64,000 nt of DNA from Francisella uliginis (GTDB taxonomy: Bacteria > Pseudomonadota > Gammaproteobacteria > Francisellales > Francisellaceae), in contig NZ_CP016796.1 in NCBI RefSeq assembly GCF_001895265.1, forward strand, positions 1,550,001 to 1,614,000. The letters run 5' to 3'. Numbering within the stretch: the first letter of the stretch is position 1; the number at the start of each line of letters is the position of its first letter. The notes under the pieces were generated by a model. It ran no database searches. It had not been told where the DNA came from and saw nothing but the letters and a program-made list of their open reading frames with translations. This document shows, piece by piece, positions 28,450-37,212 of this stretch. The position numbers were made by a program, and so were the translations under genes.

Positions 28450-29421
28450 ATGTTTTCACAAATACTAGGTACAGGAAGCTATTTACCTGAAAAAATCTTA
28501 ACTAATGAAGATATAAGTAAATTTGTAGATACTTCAGATGAATGGATAAAACAAAGAGTTGGAATAGAAAGACGTCATTGTGCAAATGAAAAAGAAACCA
28601 CCAGCTACATGGCTACTGAAGCTGCAAAGAGAGCTCTTGAGGCAGCAAACTTAGATGCCAATGAAATTGATACAATAATAGTTGCCACAAGCACGGGGGA
28701 TTTTATAATGCCCTCAACGGCATCTATTGTTCAACAGAACCTAAAAATAACAAATTTCAAAGTTCGTTGTTTTGATGTTTCTGCGGCCTGCAGTGGTTTT
28801 GTTTATGCTCTTGATATTGCAAAACAGTATATAGAAAGTTCTAGTTCAAAAAATATATTAGTAATTGGCGCGGAAAAGATGACACGTGTTTTAGATTGGA
28901 GTGATCGCTCTACTTGTGTGCTTTTCGGTGATGGTGCTGGAGCTGTAGTTGTTTCAGCAAGCCAAGAAAATAAGATCCTCTCATCTTTATTATTTACAGA
29001 TGGTTCTTGCCTAGATATGCTAAATGTACCAAATAATCTTCCAAGCTCTAGAGGTCAAAATATTGATATTGACCCATATTTAATTATGGAAGGTAATAAG
29101 GTTTTTAAATTTGCTGTATCAAGACTATCTTCTCTAGCTGATGAGCTTATAAAAGAAGCTGGTATAGAACCTAGTGATATTGATTGGCTAGTTCCTCACC
29201 AAGCAAATTTTAGAATATTAAATTCAACAGCAAAAAAAATAAATATGCCAATGTCTAAAGTTGTAACAACATTACAAGACCATGGTAATACATCAGCAGC
29301 ATCTATCCCTTTAGCTTTAGATCATGCTGTAAAAAATAATCAAATTAAACCCGGAGATACGATAATTTCTGAAGCATTTGGTGCTGGATTCGTCTGGGGT
29401 GGTTTTATCGCAAAAATATAA
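28450..29421 (+). CDS. fabH: Beta-ketoacyl-ACP synthase III
   Basis: 323 residues. Condenses acetyl-CoA with malonyl-ACP to begin fatty acid synthesis. The catalytic triad is visible: Cys114 in DVSAACSGF, His in VPHQANFRI (about residue 251) and Asn in DHGNTSAASIPLAL (about 281). The N-terminal GTGSYLPEKILTN is also typical. The ribosome binding site is weak. It is the first of the fabH-fabD-fabG-acpP-fabF series. Confidence 0.97.
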   Translation: MFSQILGTGSYLPEKILTNEDISKFVDTSDEWIKQRVGIERRHCANEKETTSYMATEAAKRALEAANLDANEIDTIIVATSTGDFIMPSTASIVQQNLKITNFKVRCFDVSAACSGFVYALDIAKQYIESSSSKNILVIGAEKMTRVLDWSDRSTCVLFGDGAGAVVVSASQENKILSSLLFTDGSCLDMLNVPNNLPSSRGQNIDIDPYLIMEGNKVFKFAVSRLSSLADELIKEAGIEPSDIDWLVPHQANFRILNSTAKKINMPMSKVVTTLQDHGNTSAASIPLALDHAVKNNQIKPGDTIISEAFGAGFVWGGFIAKI

Positions 29422-29465
29422 TCTAAGAGCATTTAATAACTTTTGTCTAACAAGGAGATTTTATT

Positions 29466-30386
29466 ATGTCAAAAATAGCTATAGTTTTCCCAGGTCAAGG
29501 TTCACAGAAGCTAGGAATGCTTCAGGATTACTATGAAAAATTTGAAACTTTCAAAAACACTATAGATGAGGCAAAACAACATCTTGGCTACGATCTATGG
29601 GATATAGTTCAAAATGATCAAGATGCTTTAAATAAGACTGAATTTACACAGCCTGCATTATTAGCTACAAGCTACGCCATCTTCAAAGTTCTAAAAGAAC
29701 AAAAACCTGATCTTAATGTAGAGTACTTCGCAGGACATAGCTTAGGCGAGTACACTGCCCTTCTGGCTGCTGGATGTATCTCATATAAGGATGCTTTACA
29801 GCTTGTATCTACAAGAGGTAAGCTAATGCAGAGCGCTGTAACTGACAAAGATTGTGCAATGAGTGCTATATTAGGGCTTGCAAATGAAGATGTAGTCCAA
29901 GCATGCCAAGAAGCTTCTGATATAGGAGTTGTTGAAGCAGCTAACTTTAATTCAACTGGCCAAGTAGTTATCTCAGGAGAGAAAGCTGCGGTAGAAAAAG
30001 CTAATGTGATAGCTAAAGAAAAAGGCGCTAAACGTGCTCAAATTTTAGCAGTTAGTGTTCCATCTCACTGCTCACTAATGAAAGATGCTGCTGATAAGTT
30101 TGAAACAGAACTAAATAAAGTAGAGTTCAAAGAGCCTACTACAGCTGTTGTACAAAATTTTGATGCAAAATCACACGATAATCCAGTAGAAATAAAATCA
30201 GCAGTTATTAAACAGCTATATAAGCCAGTACTATGGACACAATCAGTAGAAGAGCTAGTTAATCTTGGAGTTTCTGAAGTAATTGAATGTGGGCCAAATA
30301 AAGTATTATGTGGACTTATAAAAAGAATAGATAAATCATTAACTATCAAAGATACAAACACAGTAGACAGTTTAGAAAACATTTAA
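29466..30386 (+). CDS. fabD: Malonyl-CoA:ACP transacylase
   Basis: 306 residues. Moves malonyl from CoA to ACP. The N-terminal FPGQGSQKLGML (about residues 8-19) and the nucleophile motif GHSLGEYTAL with Ser92 are clear; the catalytic His lies in VPSHCSLM (about 200). AAGGAG precedes the ATG at an optimal distance. It lies 44 bp after fabH and 13 bp before fabG. Confidence 0.97.
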   Translation: MSKIAIVFPGQGSQKLGMLQDYYEKFETFKNTIDEAKQHLGYDLWDIVQNDQDALNKTEFTQPALLATSYAIFKVLKEQKPDLNVEYFAGHSLGEYTALLAAGCISYKDALQLVSTRGKLMQSAVTDKDCAMSAILGLANEDVVQACQEASDIGVVEAANFNSTGQVVISGEKAAVEKANVIAKEKGAKRAQILAVSVPSHCSLMKDAADKFETELNKVEFKEPTTAVVQNFDAKSHDNPVEIKSAVIKQLYKPVLWTQSVEELVNLGVSEVIECGPNKVLCGLIKRIDKSLTIKDTNTVDSLENI

Positions 30387-30399
30387 ATAGGAGATATAA

Positions 30400-31143
30400 A
30401 TGTCTTTAAATGAAAAAGTCGTATTAGTAACAGGTGCAAGCCGAGGAATTGGCTTTGAAATAGCTAATACTGTAGCAAGTAAAGGCGCTATGGTAATAGG
30501 AACAGCAACAACTCAAGCTTCTGCAGAAAAATTTGAGAAATCTATGACAGAAAAAGGCTACAGTGCTAAAGGTATGGTACTAAATATTTCTGATGCTGAT
30601 AGCATCAAGGATTTTTTTGCTCAAATTAAAGCTGAAAAATTAGCCATAGATGTATTAGTAAATAATGCAGGTATTACTCGTGATAATCTAATGATGAGAA
30701 TGTCAGAAGATGAGTGGAATGCTGTTATAAACACTAATCTTAGTTCTATCTTCCGTATGACAAAAGAGTGTATCCGCGGAATGATGAAAAAAAGATGGGG
30801 AAGAGTTATCTCTATTGGTTCTGTAGTTGCCTCTGCTGGTAACCCAGGACAATCAAACTACTGTGCAGCTAAAGCTGGTGTAATTGGTTTTTCAAAATCA
30901 CTAGCTTATGAAGTTGCTAGTAGAAATATAACTGTCAATGTTGTAGCTCCAGGTTTTATCGCAACAGATATGACTGATAAGCTAACAGATGAGCAAAAAT
31001 CGTTTATTGCAACAAAAATACCATCAGGTCAAATGGGGGCACCTAAAGATATAGCTGCCACTGTTGCTTTCTTAGCTTCAGAAGATGCTAGATATATCAC
31101 AGGACAAACTCTTCATGTCAATGGTGGCATGTATATGGCTTAA
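30400..31143 (+). CDS. fabG: 3-oxoacyl-ACP reductase
   Basis: 247 residues. NADPH-dependent short-chain dehydrogenase that reduces the keto group in each elongation round. The cofactor motif TGASRGIGFE is at residues 11-20. NNAGITRDNL follows, with Ser141 and the YCAAK motif (Tyr154, Lys158) completing the active site. The C-terminus has ITGQTLHVNGGMYM. TAGGAG lies upstream. acpP starts 97 bp later, leaving room for a separate promoter. Confidence 0.98.
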   Translation: MSLNEKVVLVTGASRGIGFEIANTVASKGAMVIGTATTQASAEKFEKSMTEKGYSAKGMVLNISDADSIKDFFAQIKAEKLAIDVLVNNAGITRDNLMMRMSEDEWNAVINTNLSSIFRMTKECIRGMMKKRWGRVISIGSVVASAGNPGQSNYCAAKAGVIGFSKSLAYEVASRNITVNVVAPGFIATDMTDKLTDEQKSFIATKIPSGQMGAPKDIAATVAFLASEDARYITGQTLHVNGGMYMA

Positions 31144-31240
31144 TTTTTGGAAAAATATTGCAAAAATGAATAAAAAATAATATTATTAGGAATGAATGTA
31201 AGTTTTTAATTTTTAAAACAAAAATAAGAAGGAAAAAAAG

Positions 31241-31483
31241 ATGAGCGCGAACGAAGTATATGCTAAAGTAAACTCTATCATTGTTGAGCAACTAGGTGTT
31301 AAAGAAGAAGATCTTAAACCGGAAGCTTCTTTCATTGATGATTTAGGTGCAGACTCTCTAGATACAGTTGAATTAGTTATGGCTCTAGAAGAAGAATTTG
31401 ATACTGAGATCCCTGACGAAGATGCTGAAAAAATCAGAACTGTTAAAGATGTTTACGACTATATCGACTCTAAAGTAAACTAA
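31241..31483 (+). CDS. acpP: Acyl carrier protein
   Basis: 80 residues, highly acidic. The phosphopantetheine attachment site is Ser39 in [19 protein letters not shown]. It carries the growing acyl chain for all Fab enzymes. AGAAGGA precedes the ATG, a strong site that fits high expression. An intrinsic terminator 20 bp after the stop separates it partly from fabF. Confidence 0.98.
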   Translation: MSANEVYAKVNSIIVEQLGVKEEDLKPEASFIDDLGADSLDTVELVMALEEEFDTEIPDEDAEKIRTVKDVYDYIDSKVN

Positions 31484-31504
31484 TCTAAAATTATCCCATA
31501 GTCC

Positions 31505-31531
31505 GTACGGATTGAGTAATCCGTGCTTTTT
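31505..31531 (+). terminator. Intrinsic terminator between acpP and fabF
   Basis: A 9-bp stem (31505-31513 with 31518-31526, including one G-U pair), tetraloop GAGT, followed by five T. It should end a large share of acpP transcripts and lower the amount of fabF message relative to acpP. Confidence 0.82.
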
Positions 31532-31562
31532 CTAAAAGTATATAAACAGGTTAATTTAAATT

Positions 31563-32822
31563 ATGAAATCTAATCGTAGAGTAGTTGTTACTGGCCTTGG
31601 TATGGTAACACCTTTAGGAAATGATGTCCCTACGACTTGGGCTAATATTCTAGCTGGTAAAAGTGGTGTAGAAACTATAACTGGTTTTGATACTCCAGCG
31701 CCAGATATTAGCGAGTTTAAAGTTAGATTTGCAGCAAGAATTAAAGATTTTGATGTAAATGCGCTTGTAGGAAAAAAAGATGCAAAAAGAGTGGATCCTT
31801 TCTGCTACTATGGTATCGCAGCAGCTAATGAAGCTTTAAAAGATGCTGGCATAGACAAAGTATCTGAAGAAGACTCTTATAAATTTGGAGTTTGTGTTAG
31901 TTCTGGGATCGGTGGTATAGAAACTTTAGAGGGTACTAAAGCAACTATTGATAAAAAAGGACCATCAAAGATTTCTCCTTTTTGTATACCTTCATCTATT
32001 ATAAACATGCTTTCTGGAATTATTTCCATAAATCATGGTTTAAGAGGTCCTAACGTACCAATCGTTACTGCATGTACTACAGGTACTCATAATATTGGTA
32101 TGGCAGCTAGATTGATTGCTAGTGGTGATGCTGATGCTATGCTAGCAGGTGGTTCTGAGAAAGCTAGTAATGCTATTGGTATGGGCGGTTTTGCTGCTGC
32201 TAGAGCATTATCTACTAGAAACGATGATCCTCAAGGTGCATCTCGTCCATGGGACAAAGATAGAGATGGATTTGTACTAGGTGACGGTGCAGGTGTTGTA
32301 GTACTAGAAGAATATGAAAAAGCAAAAGCACGTGGCGCTAAAATCTACGCAGAAGTTGTTGGCTTTGGTATGTCTGCTGATGGATATCATATGACTATGC
32401 CATATGCAGCTGGACAAGAAAGATGTGTACAAAATGCCCTAGCAGATGCTGATCTTGATAAAACTCCTGAGGCTATTGACTATGTTAATGCTCATGGTAC
32501 ATCAACTCCTCTAGGAGATGTTCAAGAAAGTCAAGTTGTTGAGAAAATGATTGGTCAATATAGAAAAGATCTTGTAATGAGTTCTACTAAATCTATGACT
32601 GGACATTTACTTGGTGCAGCTGGTGCAATTGAATCTATATTTAGTGTATTAGCAATTAAAGACCAAGTAGCTCCACCTACAATTAACCTAGAAAATCTAG
32701 ATGAAGGTTGTAATTTAGATTATGCTGCTAATGCTGCTAAGAAAATGAAAATAGACTATGTACTAAATAATTCATTTGGATTTGGTGGTACAAATGGTTC
32801 TGTAATTTTCAAAAAAGTCTAA
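31563..32822 (+). CDS. fabF: Beta-ketoacyl-ACP synthase II
   Basis: 419 residues. Elongates acyl-ACP by condensation with malonyl-ACP and governs unsaturated chain length. The catalytic Cys171 lies in VTACTTGTHNIG, the histidines in VNAHGTSTPLGD and SMTGHLLGAAG, and the C-terminal NNSFGFGGTNGS is diagnostic. ACAGG lies upstream of the ATG. It ends the fab series, with a strong terminator 30 bp later. Confidence 0.97.
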   Translation: MKSNRRVVVTGLGMVTPLGNDVPTTWANILAGKSGVETITGFDTPAPDISEFKVRFAARIKDFDVNALVGKKDAKRVDPFCYYGIAAANEALKDAGIDKVSEEDSYKFGVCVSSGIGGIETLEGTKATIDKKGPSKISPFCIPSSIINMLSGIISINHGLRGPNVPIVTACTTGTHNIGMAARLIASGDADAMLAGGSEKASNAIGMGGFAAARALSTRNDDPQGASRPWDKDRDGFVLGDGAGVVVLEEYEKAKARGAKIYAEVVGFGMSADGYHMTMPYAAGQERCVQNALADADLDKTPEAIDYVNAHGTSTPLGDVQESQVVEKMIGQYRKDLVMSSTKSMTGHLLGAAGAIESIFSVLAIKDQVAPPTINLENLDEGCNLDYAANAAKKMKIDYVLNNSFGFGGTNGSVIFKKV

Positions 32823-32852
32823 TATTCAATTAATTTTTTGAACAATCTTTTA

Positions 32853-32877
32853 AAAGCCACCCTAGTGGCTTTTTTTA
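32853..32877 (+). terminator. Intrinsic terminator after fabF
   Basis: Stem AAAGCCAC (32853-32860), loop CCTA, GTGGCTTT (32865-32872), then more T. A textbook rho-independent terminator closing the fatty-acid block; the YciI gene starts 17 bp further on. Confidence 0.92.
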
Positions 32878-32893
32878 TGCCCAGGAGAAAAAT

Positions 32894-33169
32894 ATGCAAA
32901 TTCATATTATTGACCTACATTATCTAGTGAATGAAAATGAAGTAGCTAAAATTAGACCATCTCATAGAGATTTCTTAGATGTAGGTTATAAAAAAGGTAT
33001 CCTTCTAGCATCAGGGCCTAAAATCCCTAAAACAGGAGGAGTTATTTTAGCAATAGGAGATATAGGAGAAATCAAAGAATTTATTAAAAATGATCCTTTT
33101 TATATAAATAACATTGCTAAATATAGTTTTAGTAGTTTTGATGCTGTTAAACATGCAATCAAGAATTAA
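32894..33169 (+). CDS. YciI family protein
   Basis: 91 residues, a single ferredoxin-like YciI domain. The conserved histidine-aspartate pair lies in RPSHRDFLDVGYKKG (about residues 22-36), followed by ILLASGPKIPKTGGVILA and the DPFYINNIAKY block, all typical for YciI/YCII proteins. The biochemical function of most family members is unknown. AGGAG is well placed before the ATG. Its 3' end overlaps that of the convergent mnmD by 11 bp. Confidence 0.9.
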   Translation: MQIHIIDLHYLVNENEVAKIRPSHRDFLDVGYKKGILLASGPKIPKTGGVILAIGDIGEIKEFIKNDPFYINNIAKYSFSSFDAVKHAIKN

Positions 33170-33845
33170 AAAATCCATACATCATTTCTCTTTTTTTACC
33201 AAAACCACTATCTTTTTTAACTTTAAAGCCATATTTTTGCAATTGTTTTCTAACTTGAGAGCTAGCTGTAAAAGTTGCAAATGAAGAGCTTAGATTAGAA
33301 CGTAAAGCCATATTCTTGAATAAATTATCACTCCACATTGTAATATTTCTAGCTGGAGCGAAACCATCTAGAAACCATGAATCTACTTTAGAAAAACTAT
33401 ATTGCTCAATACTATTAATATCATCTATTATCAATTTTAAAACTATATTATCAAAACTAATTTTATTTAGACCTTTTTGAGGTTTATATAACTCTAGAAA
33501 TCTTTCATAATTATTTAACTGTTCAAAACTATTTAATACTTTTGTAATATCTTCTAAATCCATAGGATATTTTTCAAATGAAATAAACTCTAGCTGAGCA
33601 TCTTTAGGAGCCACTTTTTGCCAAAGATTAAATGTTAAAGTGAAATTAAGTCCTGTGCCAAAACCAGTCTCACAAATACAAAACTTTTGTTTAGGATTTA
33701 AAGAACTGAACTTATCTTCTAAGAAATTATGTTCTAAAAAATTATATGTGCTCTCCTCTACTCCAGAATCACTAGAAAAATAAAAATCATCAAAAATATC
33801 TGATTTAGGTGTATTTTCTTGCCAAGTTACTTTTGCAAAATCCAT
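33159..33845 (-). CDS. mnmD: MnmD, tRNA 5-methylaminomethyl-2-thiouridine methyltransferase (stand-alone)
   Basis: 228 residues. S-adenosylmethionine-dependent methylation that finishes the mnm5s2U34 modification of tRNA. The SAM motif is ICETGFGTGLNFTLTFNLW (about 68-86). WFLDGFAPARNITMWSDNLF is the DUF752/MnmD signature, and FATFTASSQVRKQLQKYGF follows. In E. coli this domain is the N-terminal half of bifunctional MnmC; here the FAD-dependent oxidase half is absent and the gene ends after the methyltransferase domain. The start ATG lacks a strong Shine-Dalgarno. Confidence 0.92.
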   Translation of the reverse strand: MDFAKVTWQENTPKSDIFDDFYFSSDSGVEESTYNFLEHNFLEDKFSSLNPKQKFCICETGFGTGLNFTLTFNLWQKVAPKDAQLEFISFEKYPMDLEDITKVLNSFEQLNNYERFLELYKPQKGLNKISFDNIVLKLIIDDINSIEQYSFSKVDSWFLDGFAPARNITMWSDNLFKNMALRSNLSSSFATFTASSQVRKQLQKYGFKVKKDSGFGKKREMMYGFFNS

Positions 33846-33967
33846 AAAATATAACCTTATTTAAAATGTAAAAGAATTTCTATAACAGAATACCAAATAA
33901 GCCTCTTGCTAAAAATAATAGCATGTGTGAAAATAACGTTTTGATATCACCTTTCCTAGAAACCATA

Positions 33968-35170
33968 ATGGAAAATACAATAAAGAATACAACACCTCTA
34001 AAAAATAAGCTATTAATAACTTTAATTTGCTATCTTTGTTACTTTTATACAGCTAATGTTGTTTTAGTAACAGGGTCAGTAATGCAACCACTATCAAAAT
34101 ATTTTCATGATAGCGATATTGGTTTTGCATTTACTTTTATTAATGTGGCAATGTGGTTTGCTATATTAGTAATTGGTTATTTAATGACTAAATTCTCTAT
34201 AAAACTGCTACTTATAGCTGCCGTTGGCATTGGTGTTATATCATCATCAATTACAAGCATAGACCCTTCAATGTTTACCTTAAAAATACTTTTAACAAGT
34301 GTAGGTATCACTGGCGGTTTATTTATGGCTATTGGTAGTTACATGATCGTACGTATTTATAATGATCATAAAATAAGAGCTATGAATGTAATCTTTACAG
34401 ACTTTTTCTTTAGTTTTGGTGGTGCCTTAACACCAATTTTTGCAGCCTATCTAATAACGCAAAACTTTCAATGGTATACAATATATTCTATTTTACAAAT
34501 CACTGCTATCATTATACTTATTCTAGCTATGTTCGCTGATTTTACTATATTAAATAGACATAAAACAAATGAAAGTACTAAATCAAACTTAAGCTTTTCA
34601 ACATGGAGCTTTAGTTTATATTGCATAGCTTTTGCAGCATTTTTATTTTTGCTAGCTCAGCTAACTATGACTAGTTATGCACAAACTTATTTCCAAGAAA
34701 TCTTAGGTTGGGGAACTATTGATGCTAACAAACCATTATCTTACTTCTGGATGGCGCAATGTGTTGGCTTATTTATAAGTCCTCTTATAACAAGAGTTGT
34801 TCCTTTAAAATATATCCTGCCAACATTTATGCTAATTGGGTTGGTCGCTTTATCGTGTATCCTTTATATCCCTAGTATGGATATTGTATTAAAGTCTGCT
34901 ATAGTATTTGGCCTATTTAACTGCTACATTTATGCAGGATTACTAGCTTATGGAACCTTCCAAATAGAAAATGCTCCTCCTACTTTGATTACAACAATTT
35001 TACTTTTTGGTACAACAGGTACTGCCCTTTCTACTACTACTGGTGCATTTATTAACAAATATTTTGGCCTGACAAGTGTAATGCATGCTGTAGTGACCTT
35101 CTATATAATATCTTTTATACTTGTAATATTGGCTGTTATCTTTTCTAAAGAGCAGAAAAAATCTATCTAA
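33968..35170 (+). CDS. tsgA: MFS transporter, TsgA-like
   Basis: About 400 residues with 12 hydrophobic segments. The first transmembrane region followed by NVVLVTGSVMQPLSKYF, then FTFINVAMWFAILVIGYLM, strongly resembles TsgA of enterobacteria, an MFS protein of unknown substrate. The Met at 33968 is taken as start because the first membrane segment then lies about 15 residues in; the longer frame from 33923 adds 15 residues, and neither has a good ribosome binding site. Substrate cannot be told from the sequence. Confidence 0.82.
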   Translation: MENTIKNTTPLKNKLLITLICYLCYFYTANVVLVTGSVMQPLSKYFHDSDIGFAFTFINVAMWFAILVIGYLMTKFSIKLLLIAAVGIGVISSSITSIDPSMFTLKILLTSVGITGGLFMAIGSYMIVRIYNDHKIRAMNVIFTDFFFSFGGALTPIFAAYLITQNFQWYTIYSILQITAIIILILAMFADFTILNRHKTNESTKSNLSFSTWSFSLYCIAFAAFLFLLAQLTMTSYAQTYFQEILGWGTIDANKPLSYFWMAQCVGLFISPLITRVVPLKYILPTFMLIGLVALSCILYIPSMDIVLKSAIVFGLFNCYIYAGLLAYGTFQIENAPPTLITTILLFGTTGTALSTTTGAFINKYFGLTSVMHAVVTFYIISFILVILAVIFSKEQKKSI

Positions 35171-35283
35171 AAATATCAATCATTAATTTTCCTAATAAGA
35201 CATATCAATTGTTTTAGTTATGAACTTCTATAAAAACATTGTATAGTTTATACAAGATTATCAACAATTATAGAGAAATAACT

Positions 35284-36336
35284 ATGAAAAACTACTTTAC
35301 ACAAAATATGATATTTGGTGTGCTTTTAGTAGCAGCTCTTGCTGCTATAGCATACTTTATTGCTAAAATCCCAGTGATTGAAGATCTTGGAATTAGTCCT
35401 TTAATTATAGGTATTGTTTTAGGTATGGCTTTAACACATACTCCAGCAGCTAAAATAATACATCAATGGAAAGAAGGCATAGTTTTTAGTGCTAAAAAGA
35501 TACTTAGATTTGCAATTATCTTTTATGGTTTTAACTTAACTTTTCAACTTATTGCTTCGGTAGGTTTAGCAGGACTATCTGTTTCAATAATTATGCTAGT
35601 CTCTACATTAATATTAGGTATTATTTTAGGAACTAAATTCTTTGGGCTAGATAGAGATAGTTCTATCTTAGTTGCAGCTGGAAGTGCTGTTTGTGGTGCT
35701 GCAGCTGTACTAGCGACAGAAGGCACACTAAAATCAGAACCATATAAAGCAGCTATGGCAGTTGGTACAGTAGTACTATTTGGTACAGCAGCTATGTTTC
35801 TATATCCTATTCTTATGAAAGCTGGTCTCTTAGGGCATATGACTGATGCTCAATATGGTATCTTTGCTGGAGGTTCTATACATGAAGTTGCCCAAGTTGT
35901 AGCTGCTGGTAGTGGTGTAAGTGCTCATGCTGAAGAAGTTGCTGTAACTGTTAAGATGATACGTGTTATGATGTTAGCTCCTATGTTAATAATCATAGGC
36001 ATATGGTTAGCAAAATCTGCGGCTACTGCTACTGGAAAAATTGGTACTAAACCAGAAAAAGGATCTATCAAAAAAATAATCCCATGGTTTGCTATAGGAT
36101 TTATTATTGTTGCTGGGTTTAACTCTTTAGATCTTTTACCTGTAACAACTGTAAATAGCATTAGACTAGCTGATCAATTTTTATTAGCTATGGCAATGAC
36201 AGCTTTAGGATTAGAGACACATGTATCTAAATTCATCCAAGCTGGAATCAAACCTCTAGTGTTAGCTCTAATACTATTTGCATGGTTATTCTTTGGTGGT
36301 ATAGCTATAACATATGGCATAACTAGCATAATATAA
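35284..36336 (+). CDS. YeiH/YeiH-like putative sulfate export (UPF0324) membrane protein
   Basis: 350 residues from ATG 35284, with AGAGAAATA upstream; the longer frame from 35239 has no Shine-Dalgarno. About ten hydrophobic segments. The family blocks are LGISPLIIGIVLGMALTH, FAIIFYGFNLTFQLIA, LVAAGSAVCGAAAVLA and GGSIHEVAQVVAAG, all typical for YeiH/UPF0324. The family is annotated as putative sulfate exporters, but the substrate is not firmly known. It is 113 bp after the MFS gene and not clearly in an operon with suhB. Confidence 0.9.
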   Translation: MKNYFTQNMIFGVLLVAALAAIAYFIAKIPVIEDLGISPLIIGIVLGMALTHTPAAKIIHQWKEGIVFSAKKILRFAIIFYGFNLTFQLIASVGLAGLSVSIIMLVSTLILGIILGTKFFGLDRDSSILVAAGSAVCGAAAVLATEGTLKSEPYKAAMAVGTVVLFGTAAMFLYPILMKAGLLGHMTDAQYGIFAGGSIHEVAQVVAAGSGVSAHAEEVAVTVKMIRVMMLAPMLIIIGIWLAKSAATATGKIGTKPEKGSIKKIIPWFAIGFIIVAGFNSLDLLPVTTVNSIRLADQFLLAMAMTALGLETHVSKFIQAGIKPLVLALILFAWLFFGGIAITYGITSII

Positions 36337-36420
36337 CATCTTATTTACCTAAAGCTATCCTATTTTGTTCTTAAATAAGGTATCATATAAAAAAATAATT
36401 ATTTTTACAAAATCTACACT

Positions 36421-37212
36421 ATGAAACCCATTCTTAATGTTGTAACAACTATCGCTAGAAAAGCTGGAAAAATCATTCTTCAAGCCCAAAATGATCCTAG
36501 TACTATAAAAATTTCAAAAAAACCTGATAACTCTGTTGTATCAAATGTTGATGTTGCTGTAGAAAACTTTATTATTGATAATATTAAAAAATCTGGTTTT
36601 AATGATTACTTTATAACTGAAGAAAACGGTGAATTTGGTAATAAAGATAGTCGTTTCACTTGGATTATCGACCCTATTGATGGTACAAACAATTTTGTCC
36701 ATGGATTACCACATTGCTGTATCTCTATAGGTGTAAAAAAGGATGATGATATTGTTCTTGGTGTTATTTATAACCCTTTCTTAGATCTAATGTTTTGTGC
36801 TTATAAGGGTCAAGGTGCTCTTTTAAATGGTAAGAAAATTCGTGTAGCACAAAGTCGAGACCTAACTGACACACTTATCTCAGCTTCTCTTAAATACTCA
36901 CGTAGAATATTTAATGATAGCTATGTTGCCGAGATCATAAAATTACAACAAGTAATATCAGGATATAGATACTCAGGAAGTATCGCTATGGATATGGCGT
37001 ATGTAGCTGCTGGTTATATTGATGGTTTATGGGCTTGTGGTAATGTAAAAATCTGGGATCTAGCTGCTGGTTATATCATCATGAAAGAAGCTGGTGCTAT
37101 TGTTACAGATATCCATGGTACAAATAATCTAAGCTCTGGATTAATAGTTGCTGGTAATAAAAAAGTTCAACCTAAACTTATCAAACTGTTAGCAAAACAT
37201 ATTAAACAATAA
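36421..37212 (+). CDS. suhB: Inositol-1-monophosphatase family protein SuhB
   Basis: 263 residues. Mg-dependent phosphatase fold: EENGEFG (about residues 67-73), DPIDGTNNFVHGLPHCC (about 84-100) with the metal-binding aspartates, and the C-terminal KIWDLAAGYIIMKEAG. SuhB in E. coli also acts in rRNA transcription antitermination with NusB and related factors; whether this one does is unknown. The stop overlaps the rsmB start by one base (TAATG), which implies translational coupling. Confidence 0.95.
   Translation: MKPILNVVTTIARKAGKIILQAQNDPSTIKISKKPDNSVVSNVDVAVENFIIDNIKKSGFNDYFITEENGEFGNKDSRFTWIIDPIDGTNNFVHGLPHCCISIGVKKDDDIVLGVIYNPFLDLMFCAYKGQGALLNGKKIRVAQSRDLTDTLISASLKYSRRIFNDSYVAEIIKLQQVISGYRYSGSIAMDMAYVAAGYIDGLWACGNVKIWDLAAGYIIMKEAGAIVTDIHGTNNLSSGLIVAGNKKVQPKLIKLLAKHIKQ

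Noticed and set aside
36339-36405. CTTATTTA ... TAAATAAG inverted repeat after the YeiH-like gene
   Set aside because: Arms are eight bases of pure A/T except one pair, the loop is over 20 bases, and no T run follows; expected by chance in this DNA.
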